Assembly (NCBI GenBank): GCA_025765595.1
Contig: JAIVFH010000046.1
Coordinates: 124,001-188,000, forward strand
Source of the DNA: Obelidium mucronatum
Taxonomy: Eukaryota > Chytridiomycota > Chytridiomycetes > Chytridiales > Chytriomycetaceae
Length of the DNA: 64,000 nucleotides
Direction of reading: 5' to 3'
Both the position numbers and the translations under genes were made by a program. The notes beneath the pieces are model-generated. The model was not told where the DNA came from. It saw only the letters and a list, made by a program, of their open reading frames with translations, and searched no databases. Below, piece by piece: positions 39,077 to 50,341 of this stretch (positions are counted from its first letter, which is position 1; each line of letters begins with the position of its first letter).

Positions 39077-39742
39077 TTTTGGGCAAGTTGGGAAGAATGT
39101 ACCGCCAAATAACAACCGATCTCAACCTACTACTTTGAATGAAGATTCCGACATTTGGTTTTTTAGTACCTTCTATTTCCGAGTAATGGTCATTCAATAT
39201 TCAGAGTTCACTTCTGCTAACTCCCGATACTAGTATTTCAGCAAGTAATAAATAAAGCTTATAGGCGAGCCCTTATTGGATCGGCATATAATCTCGCAAG
39301 TGATTGTGTACGATGTGTTACGTTGTGTGTTGGAGCCGTGGATTTTTACACTTTCAACAAATTCGTATGTGCCATGTCCTTCTGTCCATCCCCATCGCAT
39401 CAAAGCAAAGCCATCCGAAGACGAATCATCAGCCGTTCCGAAAGAAAGAATGTCGCTGCGGCAGAGTGGACGTGGAATGGCGGTGATGGAAGTTGGGGAG
39501 TTTGGCCGAAGAAACATCCGATGTCTTAGCGTTGCTTAACAATGAATGGCCAGAGAGCTCTGATCGAATAGTCCTCGACGTGTCGGAGGGGTCGGAATCA
39601 GCAGCTATGGATCTATGAATATAGCATCGAGCGTGGATTTAATTGGTCTGAGGGATCTCGAAACAGCTCAACTTCCACAATCAAACGGACATAAGACCGC
39701 AGAGAGTCCTAACCTGTCCTGTTTTTTTGTGCCAAATAGAAT
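39077..39742. other. Intergenic region between ankyrin gene A and RPL27
   Basis: About 660 bases. Overlapping open frames exist on both strands (the longest about 95 codons on the minus strand, 39230-39517), but none resembles a known protein. The right end must hold the RPL27 promoter and leader. No repeat or RNA gene is seen. Confidence 0.45.
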
Positions 39743-40286
39743 ATGGTCAAGTTCCTTAAGAGTGGAAAGGTTGTCCTCGTTCTTTCTGGCCGTTACGCTG
39801 GAAGAAAGGCCGTCATTGTCAAGAACTTTGACGAAGGTACTGGATCTAAGCCATACCCACACGCCGTGATTGCCGGAATTGAGCGTTACCCATTGAAGAT
39901 CACCAAGGGTATGGGACAAAAGAAGATTGCCAAGCGTTCCAAGGTGAAGCCATTCATCAAGACCATCAACTACAACCACATTCTGCCAACTCGGTACGTA
40001 ATGTAATGGGCAGGGTGTGATAAATTTGGGCTCAATGAGATGCGTTGCGTCGTATTGTGGTGGGAGGAGATGCCAAAGTGGCGTTGAACTGAAAAGCAAG
40101 AACCTAACCTCTACTCTTATATTTTTTAGTTACAACTTTGACCTTGAATTGAAGTCTGTCCTCACTGCCGAATCCTTCAAGGAGCCATCCCAGCGTGAGA
40201 CCTCCAAGAAAGCCATCAAGAAGCTTTTGGAGGAGAGATACAACAGCGGAAAGAACAAGTGGTTCTTCCAGAAGCTCCGTTTCTAA
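39743..40286 (+). CDS. RPL27: 60S ribosomal protein L27 (eL27)
   Basis: The ATG at 39743 gives [20 protein letters not shown], with [40 protein letters not shown] and [11 protein letters not shown]. One intron (from about 39993, ending TTTTTTAG near 40129) precedes [16 protein letters not shown] and the C-terminal [13 protein letters not shown]. Length of about 136 residues and both ends match eL27 across eukaryotes. Codon choice is strongly biased (AAG for Lys, CGT for Arg), as expected for a highly expressed gene. Confidence 0.97.
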
Positions 40287-40499
40287 GTCTGCATTTGTTT
40301 TGTACCCAAAAGAAGAGGGAGACCCATCAAGCCTTTTTTGTTTTTTTGGATACTAGCTTTTGAGTGGAGTTTAGTTGGAAGTGGAGAGTGTGGAGGGCTA
40401 CACGATGAAAAATTACGCGCGGTGTTTATTTTTCATAATACACTTTGTGTTTTTGCTTTTAGAGTTCTTTGACTTTGTCTGATTCAGTGATTTTCTGTG

Positions 40500-42509
40500 A
40501 TGGACGGCACTCAAGCTTCACCACTTCAAGTCGACCCAAAATGCCTGCGCAACAGAGTTGTGATTCACGTTGACTTGGACTCGTTTTATGCGCAAGTCGA
40601 GGTTGGTTTATGCATTCAGGTCATAAGTCTGAGTGTTCTAACTTGAAGTATCAACTGAAAGCAAGTCCGATTGGGTCTCCCCCGAGAACAACCTCTAGCC
40701 GTTCAGCAGTGGCAACTGTTAGTTGCGGTCAACTATGCAGCGCGGGCGAAGGGACTCAAGAAGGTATGCTGATGGCTGATATTCCCTACTTCCTTTCGCT
40801 AATTCGGACAGATGTCAACTGTGGCTGAAGCGAAAGCCGCTTGTCCAGAGATAATGCTGGTTCATACTGCTTCGATTCCAAACGGGGACACTGAGGCCAG
40901 GTACCATCCAGACCCAAAGTATGACACACACAAGATATCGCTGGATGTCTACAGGCACGCTTCAAAAAAGATTATGGAGTTGCTTTCAAGGTATTATTAG
41001 TGCTTATACGCTCTGTATTCTGGTGCTTAAGGGTCATTCATTCTCAGGTTCTCACCAAAGTTTCAACGAGCTTCAGTGGACGAAGCGTATCTCGACATGA
41101 CAGACATTGTTAACGCAAAAATCAACGAAATGCACTCTGAAGGTCGTATATCGATGGATGAAACCTCGAATATGCCGATTGTGGACTGGACATCATGTCC
41201 AGGAACAATTGTTGGTCTCACGGATGGAGCAGAGCCCCCGGCGCAACCCCTTACAACTCTGGGCTGGGGAGACCTGCAACTGCGTATTGGTTCGGACTTG
41301 TGTACAGATATCCGTGCTGCTGTTGCCAATGAACTTCACTATACCTGCTCAGCTGGAATCTCCCACAACAAAACTCTCTCCAAACTGTGCAGCGCTCTCA
41401 ACAAACCAGATAAACAAACAATTCTTCTACATGACCATGTCCTTTCTTTCTTACAGCCTCTGCCATTCCAAAAGATCAAGAATCTGGGAGGGAAATTAGG
41501 AACAGAGATTGAAGATATTTGGAACGTAGAAACGTGTGGTCAAGTGTGGCAGATTCCCTTGGCGACGCTCCAACTGAAGCTTGGAGAGGCTAGTGGGATG
41601 TGGGTACATGATATTGTTCGGGGTGTATGTACAGAAGCAGTGATGCAAACACAGTTGCAAAAGTCTATTGGAGCCAACAAAGCCTTCAGGAATCCACCTT
41701 TGAAATCAATGGAGGATGTTTTCAAGTGGATTGAAGTTTTAGCTTGCGAAATCTTTCTACGGTTGAAAGAAGAATATGAAACAAACACCAGGTAAACTAT
41801 TGACACTAATTAGTTTCGTGAGAATCTAAATTCATTACCTTCATTAACCATAAGATGGCCAAAGTCATTTTCAATGTCGTACCGGATAGAGAACCGACAA
41901 ACCATTGCAAAATCGGCACCTATGCCATCTCGTTTGAGAACAGTCGCTCCAGACATATTAGCAAAACTTGCACTATCTCTGATGGGCTCTCAATCCATTG
42001 TTCCATGTAGAGCCTTGTCGCTGGGATGCAACTCCTTCATCAAAGAGGATGCCAATGCCATGTCTGTTGCAAAGTTCTTCAAAAAAGTCGACGACGCGAT
42101 CCCACTTGGCGAGCACCCACCTATTTTGCAAGATCGGCCAACTGATGGTGCAATTTCGGACGTTACGGAAAAACCTACCGATAAACTCCTTTTGGACGTT
42201 GATATCCAAGAACAGCAGAGTATTCTAAAGACTTTCGAAGCTGATGAGACGGATCATTGCATTCAATGCGATAAATGTAAACAGTTTGTGAAGGCCGATG
42301 ATGTTTCATTGGAGGAACATCAAGATTTCCACGTTGCAATGACGCTACACCGAGAAATCACGGCTGATGTATTGAATGCGGGTAGAGGGAGTGGACTCGG
42401 CAAAAAGAAATCCGAAAAAGGCAAGCAACTGCCGCAGTCAGCAAGGAAGAAACCAAAGACAGAGCATTGTGTTGGGTCTGAGATAACTAACTTTTTCAAA
42501 CCAAAGTGA
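40500..42509 (+). CDS. RAD30: DNA polymerase eta (Y-family translesion polymerase)
   Basis: The ATG at 40500 leads to VVIHVDLDSFYAQVE, the first metal-binding motif. After an intron come AVNYAARAKGLKK, MSTVAEAKAACPEIMLVHTA, KFQRASVDEAYLDMTDI (catalytic Asp-Glu) and CSAGISHNKTLSKLCSALNK. A long palm/finger and little-finger region follows with PFQKIKNLGGKLG. The C-terminus has a UBZ-type zinc finger (Cys-x2-Cys near 42260, His pair near 42315-42350) and ends ITNFFKPK, a PCNA-interacting peptide. These features define polymerase eta, which inserts across UV dimers. The gene has about five introns. It shares the window with REV3, its partner in lesion bypass. Confidence 0.94.
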
Positions 42510-42620
42510 TATTCAAAAAAAATAAATAACTGCTATGCATATATCTTATTTACCCAAGAATGACGGTTGGGATTTTACAGTTATCCTACAAAACCGGAGT
42601 GCTTGGTCTTTTCAAACTAA

Positions 42621-44929
42621 ATGCTCCCTCAAGAAGTTGTCGAAGATATCCTCATTCATCTTCCAATCGATGAGAATTTGACTTCAGTTGCGTTTGCATC
42701 AAAATGGATATTTGCCCAACTCCTCTTCAACATTAAGTTTGCACACATGCACATCCGCCATCTGATTCGAACCGACCAGAATCTACCTACATTCAAAGAC
42801 GCTCATCTTCAGTGGGCCATAATTCCGACCAGCTACCAAGCCCTCTTTTACTGCTGTCTCGCAGGATGTGATTTTGACATGGACCAAGGGCACTGGCACT
42901 TCAATAAACTGCCTTCTCTTAAGGCCAAGCAATTTGTTGAAGACCTCCAAAGGTACCCACGGCTCTGGACGTTGGAGTCAAAACACGCGACCCTCTATTA
43001 TGCATCCCGAAACAATCAACCGGACGCAGTAAGGCTCTTGCTTCGGGATCCGCTTGTAGATGCTGGATTTCACGACAATATTTGCATTCAAAATGCGTCC
43101 GAATATGGGAATCTTGAACTCGTTCAAATGCTTTTGGAATCAGAAAATGTGAATCCTGGAGCCGATTCAAACCATGCTATTCGACGTGCATCGAAGAATA
43201 ACCATGCAAGGGTGGTTAAACTTCTACTTGAGTCAGGGAAAGTGAATCCAGGAGACCGCAACAATCAAGCCATCAGATGGGCGGCAGCAAATGGTTGTAA
43301 AGAAATCATCAAAGTCTTGCTTGAATCTGGAAAAGTTGATCCGGCAACCAGCTTCAACGAACCCATCAAAATGGCGTCCGAGAATGGCCATGCGGGAGTT
43401 GTTAAACTGTTGCTGGAATCTGGAAAGGTGGATCCAGCGGTGGAGAGCAACTGGGCCATCAGAATTGCGTCAATCAATGGTCACGATGAAGTGGTTCGGC
43501 TGCTGCTGGAGTCAAACAAAGCGGATCCGGCCGCTAGAGATAACGAAGCTATCAAAGAAGCATCTAAGAATGGACATGCTCAAGTCGTCAAACTGTTGTT
43601 GGAATCTGGAAAGGTGGATCCGGCAGCGGATAATGACTTTGCAATCTGTCTCGCGGCAGAGAACGGGTATGACGAAATCGTAAAGCTTCTTCTTGCTTGT
43701 GATAGTGTCAATCCAGCAGCGCGTGACAACTATCCCATACAATTCGCATCTGAGAATGGCCATACAAAAGTTGTTAGGCTGCTTCTGGAATCTGGAAAAG
43801 TGGATCCAAATGCGAATAACGACTTTGCAATCTGTCTCGCGGCAGAGAACGGGTATGACGAAATCGTAAAGCTTCTTCTTGCTTGTGATAGTGTCAATCC
43901 AGCAGCGCGTGACAACTATCCCATACAATTCGCATCTGAGAATGGCCATACAAAAGTTGTTAGGCTGCTTCTGGAATCTGGAAAAGTGGATCCAAATGCG
44001 AATAACGACTTTGCAATCTGTCTCGCGGCAGAGGACGGGTATGAAGAAATCGTAAAGCCTCTTCTTGCTTGTGAGAATGTCAATCCAACAGCGCTTGACC
44101 ACTATCCCATACAATTTGCATCAAGAAACGGACACTCAAGAGTACTTAAGCTGCTTCTGGAATCTGAAAGGTGGATCCAGCTACAAATAATAACTTTCCA
44201 ATCAAAATTGCCTCCGAGAATGGCCATGCGGGCGTTGCCAAACTGTTGCTGGAATCTGGAAAGGTGGATCCGGCGATGGAGAGCAACTGGGCCATCAGAA
44301 TTGCGTCAATCAATGGTCACGATGAAGTAGTTCGGCTGCTGCTTGAGTCCAACAAAGTGGATCCGGCCGCTGAAGATAACGAAGCTATCAAAAAAGCATC
44401 TGAGTATGGCCATACGAAAGTCGTCCAACTGCTTCTTGAATCCCTAAAGGTTGACTCAACAGCACGTAAAAACTATGCTTTGCGATGGGCTTGCTGTTAC
44501 GGTCACACGAGTATTGTTAAACTCATTCTTGAATTGGGAGAAGTGGATCCAGCAGCCCACAATAACGACTGCATCACACAAGCTGCAGCAAATGGACACG
44601 CATCTGTCGTTCAACTGTTGCTGGAGTCTGGAAAAGTGGATCCAACTGTCACCGATAATTTTGCCATTCGTGCCGCAGCTGAAAATGGTCACGTAGAAGT
44701 TGTCAAATGTCTTCTTGTGTGTGGAAGGGTGGATCCAGCAGCAAAAAACAACTTTGCGATTCGATGGGCATCACGTTGGGGGCATATTGACGTTGTTCGC
44801 GTACTTTTGGAATCAGGAAAAGTGGATCCCACTGCTGATGAGGACTATGCCCTTCGATGGGCTCTTTCGAATGAGCATGACAATGTTGTTGAACTGCTGC
44901 AAACTTTTGCTGAAAGAAAAGAATTGTGA
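42621..44929 (+). CDS. F-box-like/ankyrin-repeat protein (member C, one frameshift)
   Basis: The ATG at 42621 opens LPQEVVEDILIHLPIDENLT and KFAHMHIRHLIR, the family start, then LKAKQFVEDLQRYPRLWTLE. About twenty ankyrin-type units of 31 residues follow, with consensus NNxAIRxASENGHxxVVKLL and LESGKVDPAA. Near 44167 one base of GAATCTGGAAAGG is missing compared with every other unit, so the frame ends about 160 bases later. The remaining eight units (44171-44929) stay perfectly readable in the next frame. The recency of the break is clear because the downstream frame has no stops. Probably an intracellular protein-binding scaffold or ubiquitin-ligase adaptor. Confidence 0.8.
43635..44192 (+). 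repeat. 186-bp tandem repeat (two ankyrin units), copies 1 and 2 identical
   Basis: GACTTTGCAATCTGTCTCGC starts at 43635, 43821 and 44007, exactly 186 bases apart. Copies 1 and 2 read identically over their full length. Copy 3 differs at several positions and carries the frameshift at its end. Each copy encodes two 31-residue ankyrin units. Confidence 0.93.
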
Positions 44930-45014
44930 ATTTATTATTATTTATTAATTGTAAATAAACTAACCCTCAGAGGACGGGAACTTTGGAATTGTGGAATCGT
45001 ATAAAAATAACGAC

Positions 45015-46815
45015 ATGAAGATAGTTGAACACCCGATCTTCCGGAAGAAGCAGCGACCATGGCGCGAAATAATAGCTGCATTTATTGCGACTGCTTTGCT
45101 TCTTTCTATGGTCAGATGGGAGCAAGCAGAAACCCTGAATTCTTGTTGCAGTGGCGTTAACTGGGATGCCCTCTCGGCCGAGCTAGACGCTGTTAGAAAT
45201 GACTGGAAGGCTCCTGGTCTGGCTGTCGGAGTGGTCAGCAATGGGAAACTTGTGTATAGCAAGGGCTTTGGGGTTCGTAATGAGCATGGTGATCCAGTCA
45301 CTGCCGAAACCCTGTTTCAAATCGGGTCAACGACAAAGGTATCGGCTGAATACCTTTTTTATTTTTACTTCCTTAAAAAAAACTAATATTCAGTTCAGGC
45401 ATTCACGTCGTTCGCGTTTGGTACGCTTAGTGGACGAAAACAGAATTTCGTGGGACACAAAAGTGACCAATGTTTCAACGGTGCAGTTTCAAGACCCTGT
45501 GGCCAACAAGTATGCGAACTTCATCGACATCATGTCTCACCGAACAGGCCTTCCACGCCATGATCTGCTTTTTTTCATTTCAAAGTCTGTTGAAGACATC
45601 AACTCAAAAATCAAATATCTGCAACCTTCAAAAGAGTTCCGGGAAGTGTATCAATACAACAATCATATGTTTGATCTTGCGGGATCTATTGCTGGGAAGG
45701 TTTATGGTGCCACTTGGGGGAAGCTGGTACAAGATCGGATTCTGAAGCCATTGGGAATGATAAACACGGAAACAGATATCAGTTTGATGGAAACTCATAA
45801 AGATCATTCGAGGGGATTTAGGTATCTCAATGAGAAGCTTGTTCCGTTTGAGTATGAAAAACGCGGAGGATTGGTTGAGAATGAAGAGCCTGATGGCTCA
45901 ATGGTTAGCAACATTGAGGATTGTAAGATGATCTGTTTTTAATATTTTATTTAAGTTGCTGAATTGAATACTGATTACATTTCTGGCAGTGGCAAAATGG
46001 GTAACTTTGATTAACAACAGAGGAGTTGATGTTAAAGGAACTCGCCTAATATCTGAGGATCAATTCAACCAAATTATGAGCCTCCATACTCCAATGAATA
46101 TTCGACGGAAAGGATCCGGGAACAACCCTGTTCAATTATCGGCATGTAAGTTGACTTGCCTTGCCGATGTTGAATTGTAAATTATTTCGCTTCAGATGGC
46201 CTGGCTTGGATAATTGAAAGCTATCGTGGAATCTCACGAATCGAACATGGTGGCGCTGTTATGGGATTTAGAGCTCAAATCAGCACGTATCCAACCCAGA
46301 AATTTGCCGTTATTGCCTTGTCAAACTTGGATGGCTCTCCTGTTGTTGATATTGCAAGTAACATCATGACCGATCGTATTCTGTTTCCAAACGTTGCGTA
46401 TGATTGGAGCAGTGAATACAGAAGCTTGATGGACGAAAGAAAGCGACATCAAGCTGAAGATAGATCAAGGGCTATACGCACCCGAAAAAACGGCACTCTT
46501 CCCACATTGTCTTATGACAAGTATACTGGTGCATTCCAGCACCAAGCCTACGGCTTAATTCAGTTGAACAAATTCAGCAACAATGGAACTTCCTCGTTTT
46601 CTTGGTCTGCTGACTTTGAAACTCCAGCACGCATAAATGGCATCGTTGGGCATTGGGAAGAAGACGTGTTTGGAGTATTTGAAGCTGAAATTATCGATTA
46701 CAAGGACTACGAAGTTCCAAAATTTCGTTTTGAGTTTCAAAGTGGGAGGGCGGATGAGTTTCTGGTCCAAGTGGAGGAAGGCGTGGCACCAGTCTTGTTT
46801 GAACGTGTTGTTTAA
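45015..46815 (+). CDS. Beta-lactamase-fold serine hydrolase, single-pass membrane anchored
   Basis: I take ATG 45015, which gives MKIVEHPIFRKKQRPW and then a hydrophobic segment IIAAFIATALLLSMV, a signal anchor. The PF00144-type domain follows: PGLAVGVVSNGKLVYSKGFG, then GSTTK, which contains the catalytic Ser-x-x-Lys. VYQYNNHMFDLAG carries the Tyr-x-Asn motif, and HGGAVMGFRAQISTYP carries His-x-Gly near the C-terminal end of the core. Three introns interrupt the gene. A C-terminal beta-rich extension (FGVFEAEIIDYKDYEV) resembles the domain found after many such hydrolases. Fungal members include esterases, aminohydrolases and LACTB-like peptidases. The substrate cannot be read from sequence. 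Confidence 0.85.
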
Positions 46816-46889
46816 AAAGTTGAACAAAAAAAATATGATGAGTTTGCCTTTGTCCATTTTTGCCCAAAGACTCTTTCAAAGCTGAGATT

Positions 46890-47424
46890 GATGCAGCAAA
46901 ATCACGCGGCTGGAAAGGCGTGCCTGCAAACTACCACGCGCTCCGTACTACTTTGTGCCGTGGCTTGCCCACCGAAACCGAGAGCCTTTCAGCTGCGAGC
47001 CTTCAAGCATCTGCCATCTGAGAAAGCCGCCGTGTTATTCCAAAATACTTTGCCTTTAACCACACTGGTTCCGTTTAAGCACCAAGGACCCTGTGCTTCG
47101 GACTGCCTCACGAAACAGCCAGGCTGCGATGGTATTGCTGCGAGATGGTCAGATGAATCCCGCCTCTCCTCAAAGTGGCGCCACAGCTCCGGAAACCGGA
47201 TATGGGACCGGGGGACAGGGCAAAGTCGTTAAATTGCCACCTGAATCGGGAAAGGTGGATCCGACAGCAAACATTAACTACGCCATTAGATCGGCGTTGC
47301 GCCATTAGATTGGCGGCAGAAAATGGGCACGTGGCGTATTGACATTGTCCAGCCATTTCTTGATCAGGGAAACTGGATCCAGCGATAGTTGAGAAGTACA
47401 CGATTGAAGAAGGGCGTCTAAGTT
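46890..47424 (+). pseudogene. Decayed F-box/ankyrin gene fragment
   Basis: The family segment GVPANYHAL (compare GVPASYQAL in member D) occurs near 46920. Further on come the ankyrin pieces SGKVDPTANINYAIRSA (near 47250) and RLAAENGH (near 47310), in different frames and separated by stops. No long open frame remains. Confidence 0.75.
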
Positions 47425-48373
47425 AAATGTCTCCAAATTATGTCGCGGAGTTTAAAACAACAGTGGTCTCTTAATTGAATATGAAATGAGAGTAAGTGAC
47501 AGCAAAGTCGACTCCTTGAGACCTACTCGAAGAATCTTAAACCATTCGCGATCTAAAAGCTTAAATTGTAAAACTAATTTATTGCAATCACGACAATACA
47601 TAAGACATTATGAAGAATTCCCTTGACCTGTTGAGAAACGATAGATAAGCAACAATTCGAAACAAAGTGAGATGCAAATAACACGATAGCAGCTAAGCAG
47701 TTCTCAGTAAAGTTGACATTCGACACAATTATGTGCTGTACAAGGTGCACACTTCCGTCCGCCCGTCAACACATATCATCATAGAACAATTGCAAGACGG
47801 GAAAAGTATATCTACCTTGAAAACAGAGCAGTGACCACGATCATTTAACAAACCTATAATCGATTGGAATGTATTGTTAGCTATCGATTCAACAAGGTTT
47901 GTAAGAGGGGTGTTTTAAGCGGGGCGGAGGATCCTCAGGCAAGGCTGAAACTATTATGATCGACATGGGGTGTTCCGCCGATGAATATATAATATGTCAT
48001 TGTTGTCATCGCTGGTACAAATGAGAGGGAAGGGGTTGCAGGTGTTAAACTGGAGCATACCTGATTTTTGAAAAGTTGAAAAAAGAAAAAGAGGTGAAAC
48101 AACGATGTATACTGACTATTCTCGGGTCTTTATGGAGATAAACTCAAAGACTTCCTTGATATGCAAGAGTCGTTATTATTAAGAATTGTCTTATTTTTTG
48201 AAACTCCGATGGGCGGGTTGGGTTGGGCCTTCCCTGGAATTACCCCCTGTCAAAAAAAAACAAGCTTCCCGCCTTTTGTATGGGAGAAGACCCCTCGAAG
48301 ATAATTCCCACTATAGATATTTGCCCACAAATACATAGCAACTCCTCTCGTTGAATTGCCGACCCATACAAAA
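47425..48373. other. Long intergenic region upstream of the cyclin gene
   Basis: Nearly 950 bases, the longest apparently gene-free stretch in the window. No open frame, tRNA-like fold or repeat stands out. The right part, A/T-rich with a CCCTGTCAAAAAAAAACAAG stretch near 48245, is the likely cyclin promoter. Confidence 0.5.
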
Positions 48374-50177
48374 ATGGCCACAACTTACCTGACAGCGTAC
48401 CTTGGAAACTACTTCCCCTCTATATCGGCTTTGACTACAAGCGGCGAATCAAAACAAATCCGATCCTCAGCACCGTACCCAACCAAACATTATTCTTCAA
48501 CAGCAGACACCCAAAAACATGAATTCCAGTATCAACAACAACAGCAGCACCAGCAGCAGAATCTTCAAAAAGCCGCTCCAGCAGCCCAATATAATAACCA
48601 TCCCGCCACAGCCAATTTTGGTAAATATTCTGCCGACGCGTATCACCAGACCCATCAACCCATTCAGAATTATCACATTCCAACACCACCAATTCAACCA
48701 TTCCAAAACACATACCAAATCCCGCCTGTAATGCTTGCACGCTTTGAAGCATTCGAAGATACTTCGGCGTTTAATTGTATGGACGAATACGCTCCTGAAA
48801 TTGAAATGTTCATGCGTGAGATGGAGGTGAGGCAACAGGCAAAAAAAAATTTAACGCGGTCGTGTATTAAACAAAAGGGATGTAGATTACAACACTTCCA
48901 AACGTCACAAGCATAGACGCTATCCAAACGGAAGTTTCATGGAAGCATCGAAAGTCGTTGATTTTGTGGCTAGTTGAAGTCCATTCAGAATACGATTTGA
49001 GACCGGAAACGCTGTACTTGACAATCAACTATATCGATCGAGTCTGTGCCAAAAGAGTTGTAAAGAAATCTGAATACCAGCTGTTGGGACTAACGTGTCT
49101 CTGGATTGCTGCAAAGTTTGAAGAAAACCATGGTCGCGTTCCCTCGCCAAAAACTCTTTCTATGCTCTTGGAATCCTCAGTGTTACCGTCTCAGTTTGCA
49201 GTTATGGAGAAGGCTATTTTATCCGACTTGGGATTTGTATTGGGGCATCCGACTCCAGAAGCATTCCTCAAGTCTCAGTGCAAGCAGTTGAACAATGTGA
49301 AGCCACCTGTTAGAGCACTTGCAAGGCTGATTATGGAGCTGACTTTGATTCATCGGAGGTTTCGGCCGTTCAGACCCAGTCTCTTGGCGATGGCCAGTCT
49401 TATTCTTGCTGACTCTTTACACACTTGTCGCTTTTGGACTCATTCGGAACCGCTGCTTGGAAGAATAATTAGCAATCTGGAGGAGTGTTTGATCCAAGCC
49501 CCGAGACAAATTCTGGAGAAATACAGAAGTGGAAAGTTTTTGAACATCAGTCTTCACGTCCGATCAATGCTAGATAACAAGTGAGTATTTTTATTTATTT
49601 CGCCTCGAATAATTGAACGCGGGTATTAAATTGTTTCTCTTGTCTCAGGGCTAATTACTTGCACCAAGCGCGTTTGACTGCCGTACCCCAGATTCCCACA
49701 GACTCACAACCAGGACCGGGATTAATAACACCCCCTAAAGATGCCAGCCCTTTTAAAAACCCATGGGCATTAGATTCATTTCCGCAACAGAGAAATCAAC
49801 TACCTTTGATACCAACACCGAACCACCATCACTACGCTGCACAGTCCACCCCGATATACCAACAGCAGCAGCACCAACAGCAGCAGCAGCAGCAGCAGCA
49901 ATATGTGCACAACCAGCAACCGCTGCCTGTGTCATCCTTTCATCTACCCGCGCCTTCTCAACAGTATTATAACCCACACCATCAGCAACAACAACTGCAA
50001 CAACTACAACAACAACACCCCTACCCACCACAAATAATCTACAAGAATATCGTCCCGTCAAATGCAATCTTGTATCACCCACACATGCCACAAAATTATC
50101 CAATGCAGGTTCGGAATTTTTCTGAAGTATCGTCGCGGTCGGGTACAATTGGATCTGTGTGTGATATGCAGCAGTAG
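48374..50177 (+). CDS. Mitotic-type cyclin with polyQ regions
   Basis: The ATG at 48374 begins a Gln-, Pro- and Tyr-rich N-terminus of about 140 residues. After an intron ending GATGTAG (about 48893) comes the cyclin box: KHRKSLILWLVEVHSEYDLR, PETLYLTINYIDRVC, LGLTCLWIAAKFEE and MEKAILSDLGFVLGHPTPEA. The second cyclin fold follows (LARLIMELTLIHRRFRPFRP, SLLAMASLILADSL). This matches A/B-type cyclins that bind a CDK. One more intron precedes a C-terminal region dominated by Gln and His runs. No clear RxxL destruction box is seen in the N-terminus. Subclass is uncertain because the surrounding polyQ regions are unusual. Confidence 0.88.
49860..50020 (+). repeat. CAG/CAA repeats encoding polyglutamine
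   Basis: Two runs of CAG/CAA codons (near 49863-49901 and 49983-50015) sit in the cyclin's last exon. Length is likely polymorphic. Confidence 0.9.
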
Positions 50178-50341
50178 AAAGGAATGGAACGTGACTTTCT
50201 GAAAATTGAGGGAGCGATGTTTTTCTTCCAATATAAATAAATAGACCTCCTTATTCTTTCCCATTAAATATCGATTTTATGCTGATGTTCCAAAAATAGA
50301 ATTGCCGCACTGAAAAAGAGTGAAAAGTAATATTCCGAAAA

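Noticed and set aside
39230..39517. 95-codon minus-strand frame with ATG between ankyrin gene A and RPL27
   Set aside because: No recognisable motif, an equally long frame on the other strand and no splice support; treated as chance.
47425..48373. Search for tRNA, other RNA genes or a CRISPR-like array in the largest gap
   Set aside because: No cloverleaf, no regularly spaced repeats and no box motifs were found by eye.
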